Source: Bacteroidota bacterium (GTDB lineage: Bacteria; Bacteroidota; Bacteroidia; AKYH767-A; OLB10). Taken from it: 47,461 nucleotides of DNA. A program made the position numbers and the translations under genes. Of this stretch, positions 9,801 to 18,800 are shown one piece after another. The notes below the pieces were generated by a model. The model ran no database searches. It saw nothing but the letters and a program-made list of their open reading frames with translations, and had not been told where the DNA came from. Every line of letters begins with the position of its first letter. Position 1 is the first letter of the stretch. The stretch lies in contig JADKIC010000047.1 in assembly GCA_016721435.1 (NCBI GenBank), positions 1 through 47,461 on the forward strand, read 5' to 3'.

Positions 9801-12604
9801 TTGGCTGCTGTAAGCGTAACTGTAGTGGTACCTTTGTTAAATGTGCTACCACTGCCATCGCCTGTGTCGCTGCTCGTTGTTGCGCCCGTAAAGGAATAAG
9901 TTATTGCTATCGGTGCTGTGCCTGTTGTTGGTGATGATGAATAGGTTACCGCTGCACTGCAAGAGTTTATTGGAGTATTTGCTGCCTGATTGCCCGGGCA
10001 GGTGATGGTGGGTGATGTATTAAAAATAAAGGTGGTTGCACTAACCCCTGTGCCGTTGGGCCCCGTAACAGCAATGGTTCCTGTGGTGCCACTTGCAGGG
10101 GTTGCGGTAATTTGAGTAGCTGTATTTACGGTGAAAGACAACGCAGCTGTTCCACCAAAACTTACCGCTGTTGCTCCCGTAAAACCGGCACCTGTAATGA
10201 CAACAGGTGTTGTATTGGGGCAGCCGCTTGCCGGGCTAAAACCGGCAATAACAGGGGTGCAGGAAACTCCTGAAGCAACTCCCCCGGGTGCTACCCAATT
10301 GGAAGTTGCACCGGATAAAGCAAAGTTGGTGAGTGTGCCGGTTTTGTTGTTGCCGCTTGCATCGGTAAGGGAGGTAACACTTGTATTTACTCCGCTTGGC
10401 ACACCCTGGTTAAAATGATAATTTGCCTTTAATCCGGTGGTCACCACCTGTATTTCACAATTCATAAATGCCTGTATCTGGGCTTGGGTGCGTACTATAT
10501 CCCACATCCGCACTTCGTCTATTTTACCATTAAAATAGTAAACCGGTCCACCTTGGAGTATGTTGATACATCCAATCCCAAATCTATTGGGTGTTGCAGG
10601 AGTTTGAGTAGTTGTATTTGGAGTCTGCACTCCATTCACATACGCGCGCAGGGTTCCGCTGTTTCTTACAAATGCAACATGATACCATTGATTGGCAGCA
10701 GGGAAAGTATAGCCCGTTGTGAGAAATGTGTTTCCAATAACATACTGCAAACTATTTCCATTGAGCCCGATTGAGCAACCGTTATATACTCCTAAAGGAG
10801 CCCCTCCATAGCCAACAGGAACCCGAATGCCAGAAAGAGAGGCCGGATTGATCCAGGCTTCCATAGTGAAATTATCTGTAACAGTCATTGGTAGTGGCGC
10901 TGAAATAAAATCATTTACCCCATCGAAACTTAATGCTGCGCCTTGCAAAATTCCTGTGCCTTGCAGCGCGAAATCATAGTCGGTAGCAGAGCAACTATTA
11001 TTTGCAATGTGAATAGTTGCGTTACGTGTTCCGGAACCTGTGGGAGTAAATGTTACGATAAACGTAGTGCTGTCACCTGCTGCAACAGAAGATGCAGGAG
11101 CAGTGGTTACCACAAACTCTGAAGCGTTGGTGCCTGTAAAAGAAATGCCGGTAATGCTCAGCGACGAATTTCCGGTATTCTGAATTGTAAAGGTACGTGT
11201 ACTACTGCTTGCGGTATATACAGAGTCAAAATCGGTAAAGTTGGAGGGAGATGGAGTACTGCTTCCGTCAACTATGGTAGTGCTGTTGCCCTGTACGTTT
11301 ATTAAAGGTGCGTTCACAGTAACAGTGAATGAGCAGATAGTATATTGAGAACAGCTATTACCTGCTGTAATAGTTACGGTGGTTAATCCAATATTAAATG
11401 CACTGCCACTCCCTGTGCCACTGCCGCTTGCTGTTGTTGCTCCGCTCAAAGCATAAGTAAGAGTTGGCGATGGAATTCCTGTTGCTGTTGCTGTGTAAGT
11501 AACCGTTGCTGCACAACTATTCGTTGTTGTGTTGGCGACCTGATTGCCCGGGCAGGTTAGGATTGGGGTGGTGCAACCGAAAATGGGCGGTGCGCAACCT
11601 AATGATGTATTTAGTGATGCACGACTTCCATTAATTGCAGCATCAATTCGTACACTTTGCCCTGCGGTAAATGCATTCATGCATGCATCATCAGTGTAGT
11701 CCATATAATTCGTAAACATATCACCATTTACGCTTCCTGAACAGGAAACATGTGGAAAACCGGGGCATCCATAATTTGCACGTCTTGCGGGTGGCGTATC
11801 GCTCACCAGATCACCATTTACTGAGCATCCACCTTGAAAAGTATGGTATAACCCAAGGTAATGTCCAACTTCGTGCGTTGCTGTGCGGCCTAAGTGGTAT
11901 GGATTAGAAGTGCCGGGTGCCGAAGGTCCACCAACGCAACTGTATAAAACAACAACACCATCTGTAGCAGTAGCGTTACCAGGAAACGTTGCATAGCCCA
12001 AAGGACCACCACTTAAGTTGCATACCCAGACATTCAGATATTTTGTAGCATCCCATGCATCATCGCCACCACTTGAATTATACTTTACATTATCATTAGT
12101 ACTGAATGAAAAAGTTGTAGTTGATTTGTGAATAATACCCGTGGTAGCAGCACCGTTAGGATCGCGCTGTGCTAAACAAAACTGCACATTGGCGGCCGAT
12201 GCCACACCCAAAAATGCGGCAGGAGTATTTCCGGTATCGGCATTTAAGCGTGCAAAATCCTTGTTCAACACATCGAGCTGTGCAAGTATGCGCGCATCCG
12301 AAATGTTTTCTGACGATGTGTTATACAATATGTGAAATACTACCGGTATGGTAGTTATCGCATTTACTCTATTGCTTTGGTTCTGTGCAACAAAAGTCCC
12401 TACGGCCGATTCTATATCATCCATCCTTTGCTTCTGCGAAGGGTCGTTTTGCAGTTGTTCTTTCAAAACATCCATGGTTGCGCATGAGCGGTGAGGATGT
12501 TGTGCTTGTGCAGAATTAATAATTATTAATGTTAAGCAAAGCGCAATCCCGATTTTTATCGGGGAACAATTAATAATTGCAAACAGAAGGAAGCGTTTTT
12601 TCAT
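6563..12604 (-). CDS. Giant secreted M43 (pappalysin/cytophagalysin family) metallopeptidase with RCC1 repeats
   Basis: 2013 residues from ATG at 12604, chosen because it gives a signal peptide (MKKRFLLFAIIN, ending SAQAQ); an in-frame extension to 12826 would run upstream through its promoter. The catalytic domain has HEVGHYLGLYH at 244-254, the zinc motif of metzincins, and a Met-turn in YTDDACMNAF-type context, as in M43 peptidases. Then come, in order: HYR (about 345-425), choice-of-anchor D (425-548), LamG-like lectin fold (553-711), TIG (778-860), two HYR (865-1028), a galactose-binding-like module (1057-1205), seven RCC1 repeats (1281-1623), Ig-like sequence, a second galactose-binding-like module (1709-1855), and a C-terminal module ending FDFTQ (about 1905-2013). 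Likely an extracellular protease with many binding modules. It lacks a canonical T9SS type A tail; export route is inferred. Own promoter and terminator. Confidence 0.85.
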   Translation of the reverse strand: MKKRFLLFAIINCSPIKIGIALCLTLIIINSAQAQHPHRSCATMDVLKEQLQNDPSQKQRMDDIESAVGTFVAQNQSNRVNAITTIPVVFHILYNTSSENISDARILAQLDVLNKDFARLNADTGNTPAAFLGVASAANVQFCLAQRDPNGAATTGIIHKSTTTFSFSTNDNVKYNSSGGDDAWDATKYLNVWVCNLSGGPLGYATFPGNATATDGVVVLYSCVGGPSAPGTSNPYHLGRTATHEVGHYLGLYHTFQGGCSVNGDLVSDTPPARRANYGCPGFPHVSCSGSVNGDMFTNYMDYTDDACMNAFTAGQSVRIDAAINGSRASLNTSLGCAPPIFGCTTPILTCPGNQVANTTTNSCAATVTYTATATGIPSPTLTYALSGATTASGSGTGSGSAFNIGLTTVTITAGNSCSQYTICSFTVTVNAPLINVQGNSTTIVDGSSTPSPSNFTDFDSVYTASSSTRTFTIQNTGNSSLSITGISFTGTNASEFVVTTAPASSVAAGDSTTFIVTFTPTGSGTRNATIHIANNSCSATDYDFALQGTGILQGAALSFDGVNDFISAPLPMTVTDNFTMEAWINPASLSGIRVPVGYGGAPLGVYNGCSIGLNGNSLQYVIGNTFLTTGYTFPAANQWYHVAFVRNSGTLRAYVNGVQTPNTTTQTPATPNRFGIGCINILQGGPVYYFNGKIDEVRMWDIVRTQAQIQAFMNCEIQVVTTGLKANYHFNQGVPSGVNTSVTSLTDASGNNKTGTLTNFALSGATSNWVAPGGVASGVSCTPVIAGFSPASGCPNTTPVVITGAGFTGATAVSFGGTAALSFTVNTATQITATPASGTTGTIAVTGPNGTGVSATTFIFNTSPTITCPGNQAANTPINSCSAAVTYSSSPTTGTAPIAITYSFTGATTSSDTGDGSGSTFNKGTTTVTLTAANACGTATCSFDVVVTDATAPTITCPSDTAVNANDAGCTYNGSIGTATATDNCPIVTVTGPVPAGPYSLGTTVVTWTATDAAGLTATCTQTVTVTNPATVTITAGGPTTFCSGDSVTLSSTGASILNQRYASTVINFSSEYSTTDWSANKVIGAPDIYPSYGDFGNAWASSTPDDSREYLELGYSNPAPINFIDIYETFKPGAVDTVYVKNPNTGLFEIVYTATAVIEPDVARILHITFPETSFNVSEIRIAINTSAVPDWNEIDAVAIGSTDAIYLWSTGATTGDIQVTASGNYLVTVTYATGCSGTSAPTMVTVNASPAPIITAGGPTTFCAGGSTLLTATSGVIAIAAAVPHSLFLKNDGTVWATGFNAKGQLGDGTTTQRSTPVQVSGLSSITSITGGTDHSLFLKNDGTVWATGWNGYGQLGDGTNTDKTTPIQVSGLSGITAIESGWNHSLFLKNDGTVWSTGRNNYGQLGDGTNTNRTTPVQVSGLSGIIAIAGGQFHSLFLKNDGTVWATGQNDVGQLGDGTNTDRTTPVQVSGVSGIIVIASGNDHSLFLKHDGTVWATGHNDVGQLSSGTTTNITTPFQMSGLTGITAISGGAGHCLFLKNDSTVWATGWNVTGQLGDGSTTNRNTPVQVSGLSSVTAIAGGWLHSLFLKEDGTAWATGYNFYGQLGDGTDTSRTTPVQVSGFDVSVTSHQWFIGGSSISGATTSTYTATTAGSYTVQVTNSNGCSATSATLAVAVNALPTPIITAGGSTTFCSGDSVTLSTPVAGIINQQYASTVINFSSQYTPTDWSANQVIGAPDVYPSYGSIPQAWSPNGDPREFITLGFTNPSPINFIDIYETYMPGAIDTVYVKNPATGLFEVVYSTTAALFSNSTARILHISFPMTTFNVSEIRIAINCTAIQSWNEIDAVAIGTQDVNSYLWSTGATTPTISVSTAGTFTVTVTDGNGCSGTSPSVSTTVNVCTLTFNLKAFIEGYYLPGGSMQSVLFNAGIVTDPLLCDSIVVELHDQLNPVTIVSSNTVALHTNGWAQLTLPGSFIGGSYYIVIRSRNAIETWSKLPVTLGTNTTFDFTQ
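7040..7477 (-). repeat. Galactose-binding-like module, copy 1
   Basis: Encodes about 146 residues with YASTVINFSSQY, ANQVIGAPDVYPSYGS, NFIDIYETYMPGAIDTVYVK, SEIRIAINC and EIDAVAIG. Other copies: 8990-9433, 17225-17667, 21117-21560. The order (GxPxxxPxxGD/S, YETYxPGA, then ELDAV-type ending) recalls the N-terminal region of FBXL4 and a region of PAPP-A, both from memory rather than from a search. Confidence 0.6.
7735..8760 (-). repeat. Seven tandem RCC1 repeats (150-bp period)
   Basis: Seven copies of a 50-residue unit with the pattern HSLFLKNDGTVWATG, QLGDGT and TPVQVSG. The count predicts one complete seven-bladed RCC1/BLIP-II-like propeller. At DNA level the unit repeats every 150 bp with the phrase TTCTTTAAAAACAA in nearly every copy; copy five is the most divergent (QLSSGTTT). 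In-frame repeat-number changes by recombination are likely. Confidence 0.85.
8990..9433 (-). repeat. Galactose-binding-like module, copy 2 (most divergent)
   Basis: Same order of motifs as the other three copies, but with ANKVIGAPDIYPSYGDFGNA, DSREYLELGYSNP, YETFKPGAVDTVYVKNP and EIDAVAIGST. It is clearly less alike at DNA level than the other three are to each other, so it probably represents the older copy from which the rest spread or an independent branch. Confidence 0.6.
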
Positions 12605-12666
12605 GGTTTTCGAATTAATTATTGCTGTACTATTTGCCAAATCGTTTGATGTTAATATAGGTTCGT

Positions 12667-12713
12667 CAAATGTAAAATCATACGCATTAGGTTGACTACC
12701 GAAAATCAGTAGT
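12667..12713 (-). promoter_or_regulatory. Palindrome plus -7 element of the M43 peptidase gene
   Basis: ACTACCGAAAATCAGTAGT (12695-12713) is a weakened version of the 19-bp palindrome. On the minus strand TACATTTG (12667-12674), a perfect TAnnTTTG, follows after 20 bp. The start codon is about 60 bases further on. The rest of the gap to the next gene (12714-12878) shows no other feature. Confidence 0.55.
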
Positions 12714-12878
12714 TTGATGGGGGCTGAATTTTGTTTATTTATAAGTGTTTCACAACCTGTATGGCATTCAATAGTTGTTTTTAAAACTAACCGCCAGTAA
12801 CAAATTCTTTGGAAGAGGCGCTGCATCCGTATTGGTTGAACCCGATCGTATTGGATAGTTGTTGTTTCAATTTTTTAA

Positions 12879-13200
12879 TTACTGCGTAAAATCAAAACTC
12901 GTATTAGTACCCAACGTAACCGGTAGTTTACTCCATGTTTCGATAGCATTACGGCTGCGGATAACAATGTAATAATTCCCTCCTGTGAATGACCCGGGTA
13001 AAGTAAGTTGCGCCCATCCATCCGTATGTAAAGCTACGGTGTTGGAAAAAACAATCGTTGCAGGATTCAGCTGATCGCGCAGCTCAACAATAATACTATC
13101 GCATAATAAGGGATCTGAAACGATACCTGCATTAAACAATACAGCTTGCATCGTTCCTCCGGGTAGATAATATCCTTCGATAAACGAACGAAGGTTTAGT
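12879..13200 (-). repeat. Shared C-terminal FDFTQ module, copy in the small protein
   Basis: Near-identical at DNA level to 6563-6890 and 20646-20965. Small differences include SFIEGYYLPGGTMQ and HTDGWAQL. The sharp boundary of similarity at the module's N-terminal edge points to recent module duplication or gene conversion. Confidence 0.7.
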
Positions 13201-13427
13201 ATGCTTAGAGTGATGTACGGTTGCTGTTGACCTTGAGTAAGCATAATGTTACCATTTTGCAACGTGGTGTAAAAGGTTTCACCCATGGTAGAACTAAGTG
13301 AGATGCCACCTGCTATTTGATAACCACCGCAGGTTGCTATCACTTTTGGGCTTAGGGTTTGCGCGTTGACTATGGATGATTGAAAATATATAATTGTAAT
13401 TATGATAAGGTTGGCGAGTTTTTTCAT
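12879..13427 (-). CDS. Small secreted surface protein with the shared FDFTQ C-terminal module
   Basis: 182 residues from ATG at 13427, giving signal peptide MKKLANLIIITIIYFQSS ending VNAQ; an alternative ATG seven codons upstream would add MQIINFK. Residues about 30-75 follow a pattern common in Bacteroidota surface proteins (ATCGGYQIAGG, SSTMGE, GNIMLTQGQQQ). Residues 80-182 are the module found at the ends of the M43 and M36 peptidases, so the protein is essentially a free-standing copy of that tail. Function unknown; anchoring or binding is plausible. A TAATTTTG element (13470-13477, minus strand) could be a -7 box but has no -33 partner and no palindrome, so transcription from the collagen-like gene upstream is equally likely. 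Confidence 0.75.
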   Translation of the reverse strand: MKKLANLIIITIIYFQSSIVNAQTLSPKVIATCGGYQIAGGISLSSTMGETFYTTLQNGNIMLTQGQQQPYITLSILNLRSFIEGYYLPGGTMQAVLFNAGIVSDPLLCDSIIVELRDQLNPATIVFSNTVALHTDGWAQLTLPGSFTGGNYYIVIRSRNAIETWSKLPVTLGTNTSFDFTQ

Positions 13428-13489
13428 TTTAAAGTTAATTATTTGCAATTATGTTTTATGCTTTACATTCAAAATTAGGTCTCTCATAT

Positions 13490-14520
13490 TTATTGAATTA
13501 CAGAAAGTGTCATGTGATGACCAAAAGGAGTTGATGCTGCCTCTATAACCGCATCATAAGTACCAAATATGCCATTACGTAGAGCTTGTACTTGAAAAGT
13601 ATAACTGTTGCCTACAACCAGCCCTGTCACATTTTTAGTAAATGTACAATTCCAAGGAGCTATTGTCCCGGTTACGTCATCATAATTCTGAATATGAGTA
13701 TTCGTTCCACCAATTGAGTTAGCTCCGTTGCGTATTCTAAATACTACAAATGACATCGAGTTTGTGTAACCAAACCCAGAGGAAGAAAATATAACTAATG
13801 CAGAGGTTTTTGTTGCTGTAAATGTTACTGACATGGGTGCTATATCTGTAAAAGCTGTCGTGGTTACTGAATAATTTACGCCAAGCGATACACTTGAGAC
13901 TTTGGCTGTGGGACCCGTAGCACCCGTAGGACCAGCAGGACCTGTTAAACCTGTTGCACCTATTGGACCAGCAGGGCCTGTTAAACCCGTTGCACCTATT
14001 GGACCAACAGGACCTGTTAATCCTATTGGACCTTGTAAGCCAGTTGCTCCTGTTGCACCCGTTAAACCTATTGGTCCTTGAGGTCCAGTTGCTCCTGGCA
14101 AACCCGGCACGTCTGCTGTTTTAGCATGTAATGCATAAGGAACACTCAACATTTGTTGGGTACCCATATCAATATAACTTGTTCCACCTAAAGCATCCAT
14201 CTCCACTTGAATAAACTTGGCACCTACCCCCCAATCAATTGTGGCAAATGTTCCGCTCACTACTATTCCCTCTCCTATGTTTGCCGTAAACAACCCCAGT
14301 GCATTGGTGGTTTTAGTTTGTGTTTCACTATAGACAATATTTCCGTTGGAACTATTATCGCGAATAGAAAATCGCAATGAAATGTTTTGGTTTGCATTCA
14401 CGTTGCCGGCAATATCTCGCGATACGGCTTGGTAGGGGATGGCTTGCGGAGTTTGGCCAAATGAATTGACAATTGACAATTGACAATTGATAATTATGAA
14501 CAGGATAATTAATTTTTCAT
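13490..14520 (-). pseudogene. Collagen-like surface protein, copy 1 (start frameshifted)
   Basis: The frame reads a conserved Bacteroidota N-terminal domain (AIPYQAVSRDIAGNV, LRFSIRDNS, LGLFTANIGEG, MLSVPYALHAKTAD), then about 20 collagen Gly-X-Y triplets (GPQGPIGLTG, GATGLTGPAG), then a roughly 140-residue C-terminal domain with TNF/C1q-like character ending TLSVIQ. Such proteins form trimeric stalks. Next to the ATG at 14520 only five A follow, whereas copy 2 has six (ATGAAAAAATTA); the loss puts the signal peptide out of frame and gives a stop two codons later. Everything downstream is open. The single-base difference may be sequencing error, slippage-based switching or inactivation. Confidence 0.75.
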
Positions 14521-14555
14521 TATGGTTAATCTAGATGTTTAAATAGTTAATGGCT

Positions 14556-14603
14556 TCAATTTTGATTGCCACGTGCTGTAGTGGCTTTTTTCTTTTTGGC
14601 CAT
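14556..14603 (-). other. Possible tiny leader ORF before collagen-like copy 1
   Basis: ATG to TGA encodes MAKKKKATTARGNQN, 15 residues, 36 bases upstream of the collagen-like start. An identical copy lies at 15746-15793. Because the two leaders are a recent duplication, identity alone does not show selection. It could be a regulatory upstream ORF or chance. Confidence 0.2.
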
Positions 14604-14679
14604 TTCAATCTTAAGCGAATCGGTATTGAGATTGCTTTGTACAGATTATGTATTTCAATAAAAATCAGGTTTATCATAC

Positions 14680-15710
14680 TTATTGAATTACAGAAAGTGT
14701 CATGTGATGATTATCTGGGTTTGATCCGGCCTGAATAGCCGCACTATAAGTACCTAATATTCCATCACACAGAGCTTGTACCTGAAAAGTATAACTGCTT
14801 CCTACAACCAGCCCTGTCACCTTTTATTAACTGCACAACTCCATGGAGTAACTGTCCCGGTTACATCATCAAAGTCCTGCATATGAGTATTCGTCGCACC
14901 AATTGAGGTAGCTCCGTTGCGTATTCTAAATACTACAAATGACATCGAGTTTGTGTAACCATTCCCAGAGGAAGAAAATATCACTAACGCAGAGGTTTTT
15001 GTTGCTGTAAATGTTACTGACATGGGTGCGATATCTGTAAAAGTTGTCGAGGTTACCGTATAATCTACGCCAAGTGATACACTTGAGACTGTGGCTGTAG
15101 GACCCGTGGCACCCGTAGGACCAGCAGGACCTGTTAAACCTGTTGCACCTATTGGACCAACAGGGCCTGTTAAACCCGTTGCACCTATTGGACCAACAGG
15201 ACCTGTTAATCCTATTGGACCTTGTAAGCCAGTTGCTCCTGTTGCACCCGTTAAACCTATTGGTCCTTGAGGTCCAGTTGCTCCTGGCAAACCCGGCACG
15301 TCTGCTGTTTTAGCATGTAATGCATAAGGAACACTCAACATTTGTTGAGTACCCATATCAATATAACTTGTTCCACCTAAAGCATCCATCTCCACTTGAA
15401 TAAACTTGGCACCTACCCCCCAATCAATTGTGGCAAATGTTCCGCTCACTACTATTCCCTCTCCTATGTTTGCCGTAAACAACCCCAGTGCATTGGTGGT
15501 TTTAGTTTGTGTTTCACTATAGACAATATTTCCGTTGGAACTATTATCGCGAATAGAAAATCGCAATGAAATGTTTTGGTTTGCATTCACGTTGCCGGCA
15601 ATATCTCGCGATACGGCTTGGTAGGGGATGGCTTGCGGAGTTTGGCCAAATGAATTGACAATTGACAATTGACAATTGATAATTATGAACAGGATAATTA
15701 ATTTTTTCAT
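14680..15710 (-). pseudogene. Collagen-like surface protein, copy 2 (3' frameshift)
   Basis: Start ATG at 15710 gives an intact signal peptide (MKKLIILFIIINCQLSIV ending SFGQ). The conserved N-terminal domain is identical to copy 1, followed by collagen triplets and the C1q-like domain. Near 14823 an A-run is one base shorter than in copy 1 (AATAAAAGG against ACTAAAAATG), which ends the frame early at VNKR. Correcting it restores the ending through TLSVIQ at 14680, in step with copies 1 and 3. The unit, including about 150 bp of leader, is a tandem duplicate of 13490-14650. Predicted to be a trimeric, collagen-stalked surface protein. Confidence 0.75.
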
Positions 15711-15745
15711 TATGGTTAATCTAGATGTTTAAATAGTTAATGGCT

Positions 15746-15793
15746 TCAATTTTGATTGCCACGTGCTGTAGTGGCTTTTTTCTTTTTGGCCAT
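15746..15793 (-). other. Possible tiny leader ORF before collagen-like copy 2
   Basis: Encodes the same 15 residues (MAKKKKATTARGNQN) as 14556-14603, 36 bases upstream of the start codon. Read on the plus strand the same bases form a GCCAC/GTGGC hairpin followed by a T-run, but no plus-strand gene ends here. Confidence 0.2.
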
Positions 15794-15869
15794 TTCAATC
15801 TTAAGCGAATCGGTATTGAGATTGCTTTGTACATATTATGTATTTCAATAAAAATTAGGTTTCTCATAT

Positions 15870-18800
15870 TTATTGAATTACAGAAAGTGTCATGTCATTT
15901 CTATCAGGTTGAGTTCCTGCCTGAATAATTGCATCATGATTACCTAATATTCCATTACGTTGAGCTTGTACCTGAAAAGTATAACTGTTGCCTACAACCA
16001 GCCCTGTCACATTTTTTGTATATGTACAACTCCATTGAGGAACTGTCCCGGTTACATCATCATAGCTCTGCATATGAGTATTTGTTCCACCAAGAAAGGT
16101 GGCTCCATTGCGTATTCTAAATACTACAAAAGCCATTGCGTTTGTGGAAGAAATCCCAGAGGAAGAAAATATCAATAACGCAGAGGTTTTTGTTGCTGTA
16201 AATGTTACAGACATGGGTGCGATATCTGCAAAAGTTGTCGTGGTTACCGTATAATCTACGCCAAGTGATACACTTGAGATTTCGGATGTAGATCCAACTG
16301 AACCAGAAGGACCCATTAAACCCGTTTCACCATTAGGACCAACTGGTCCAATTAGACCCGTTTCACCTGTAGGTCCAGCAGGTCCTGTTAAACCTATTGG
16401 ACCTTGTGAGCCAGTTTCTCCTGTGGCACCCGTTAAACCTATTGGTCCTTGAGGTCCGGTTGCTCCTGGCAACCCCGGCACATCTGCTGTTTTAGCATGT
16501 AATACATAAGGCACACTCAACATTTGTTGGGTACCCATATCAATATAACTTGTTCCACCTAAAGCGTCCATCTCCACTTGCATAAACTTGGCACCTGTAC
16601 CCCAATTAATGGCAGCAAAGGTTCCAATATCTGGAGTTCCTTCTCCTATGTTTGCGGTAAACAACCCCAGTGCGTTGGTGGTTTTAGTTTGTGTTTCACT
16701 ATACACAATACTACCATTGGAACTATTATCGCGAATAGAAAATCGCAATGAAATGTTTTGGTTTGCATAGACGTTGCCGGCAAGATCACGCGCTACTGCC
16801 TGGTATGGGATAGCCATAGGAACTTGTGACTGAGCTATGGTTATACTCTGGTCGGTTTGAGCTATGGCTGTACATCCATTCGCGTCAGAGTAATTCACTT
16901 TCACATGTCCGGTGCCGGCAGCTCCCCATGTTACTGTTGCTGTATTATCGGAAGTTCCGCCACCACTTGTTATTGCACCACCCGTTACCGTCCATAAGTA
17001 AATTGTTTTGCCCGACTCTGTGGTGTAAACATTGCCGGTTGTATTAGCAAATACACTCGCTGTTGGAGTAATGGTGGGTATGGGTGATGGATTAACTGTT
17101 GTGGTTATCGATGGACTTGTTCCGCTGCATCCATTTCCATCTGTAACAGTTACTGTATATGTTCCTGCTGTGTTGACTGAAATAGTTTGGGTAATTGCTC
17201 CTGTTGACCATAAATAATTTGCACCGGTTGACCCAATTGCCACTGCGTCAATTTCATTCCAACTTTGTATCGCAGCACAATTGATTGCAATGCGGATTTC
17301 CGAAACATTAAATGTGGTCAAGGGAAAACTGATGTGTAATACACGAGCAGTGCTATTGCTGAATAATGCTGCTGAGGTAGAATACACCACTTCAAATAAT
17401 CCTGTAGCCGGGTTTTTTATATAAACCGTATCAATAGCTCCAGGCATATAAGTTTCGTAAATGTCAATAAAATTAATCGGGGATGGATTCGCAAATTCAA
17501 GTGTAATAAACTCCCTCGGATCTCCATTCGGTGACCAGGCTTGGGGAATACTTCCATAAGAAGGATATACATTAGGTGCGCCAAGTATCTGGTTGGCACT
17601 CCAATCTGTTGGAGTATATTGTGAGCTGAAATTAATAACAGTTGATGCATATTGCTGATTAAAGATGCCAACTCCTGGTGTAGATAAAGTGACCGAATCT
17701 CCGCCACAAATTTGTGCATTGCCTATTATAACCGGTGCCGCTATGCCGGTTGTAGTTACCGATGCGGTGGAGGTGCAGCCCTGCGCAGTAGTAGCCGTAA
17801 CGGTATAAGTAGTGGTTTGGTTAATGTTTGATGCGTTGACCACTGCGGTATTATTGCTTTGAAGGGTTGTTCCGGTTGGAGATTCTATCCAAGAATAGGT
17901 TATTATGTTAGGTACACCGTTAGTTATAGTGATGCTGTAATCTTCTGCTTCTCCATAATCGCTGTTAATGCAGGCATCATCTATTCCCGGGCTCGGATAA
18001 TAATAACTGCAACTCAAACGCAACCTTGTAACACCATTGTAGGCATTTGCAGGGACATTAAAATAATGGAACCCGTTGTTAATGCGCCAACATTACCTGA
18101 TACCCCTATGCTTTCTGATGCACTAAATAAACCGTCCTGATTATAATCGATCCATCCCCATATATAACAATCTTGGTAGCTGCCTCCTGCAACAGACATT
18201 GTAAAAGCTGTATTAGCCGACAAACTGGTAGTAGTAACACCTGATTGTGGATACAAGGTATAATAAGGCAAAGGGGCTCCACCACTTGAATTATTCAAAG
18301 TTGTGCCATCAATGCTGACCAATGAAATATAAACACCTGCATCTGTGCCAAAACTATAGGACGGCATGCAATAGGAAGGGACATAAGTTTGGGCAGAAGC
18401 AGTTAATACACTGCTGCCAGGGCTACAGACAGCGGTGACTGATGCTGTTGCGGCAACTGAAACATTACTAATAATATTTAAGATATTCGATGTGGCCGAA
18501 CAATTAGCTTTGGTTTGCACGACATCATAGTTACCGGGAAGGGTTGCATTGTAGGTGAGCCCGCTTCCAATAACGGTATTGTTTCTGCGCCATTGATAAG
18601 TGGCGCTAGAGTCAGCGTTATAAACTGATAATAATATGGGGGAACTGCAAAGTATCGTATCGGGTGATCCTATCTGTACAAAACAGTAAGGCGTTGTATC
18701 CGGATTAGCAATAAGTTGTAATGCAGCATAGGCGTTTATAAGGCCATGCCCGGTTTCATTATTCCAAATACCATTTGGCTGGTTTGGGTCCGGAGCAGGA

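Noticed and set aside
12339..12355. ACTACCGGTATGGTAGT, a palindrome like the regulator site
   Set aside because: It is 17 rather than 19 bp, lies inside the M43 coding region and encodes the conserved TTIPVVF stretch; no -7 element follows at 20-21 bp.
12547..12566. CCCGAT-ATCGGG hairpin as a terminator
   Set aside because: It lies in the signal-peptide coding part of the M43 gene and has no T-run in the reading direction.
14566..14593. GCCAC/GTGGC hairpin with T-run as a plus-strand terminator (also at 15756-15783)
   Set aside because: No plus-strand gene ends there; on the minus strand no T-run follows.
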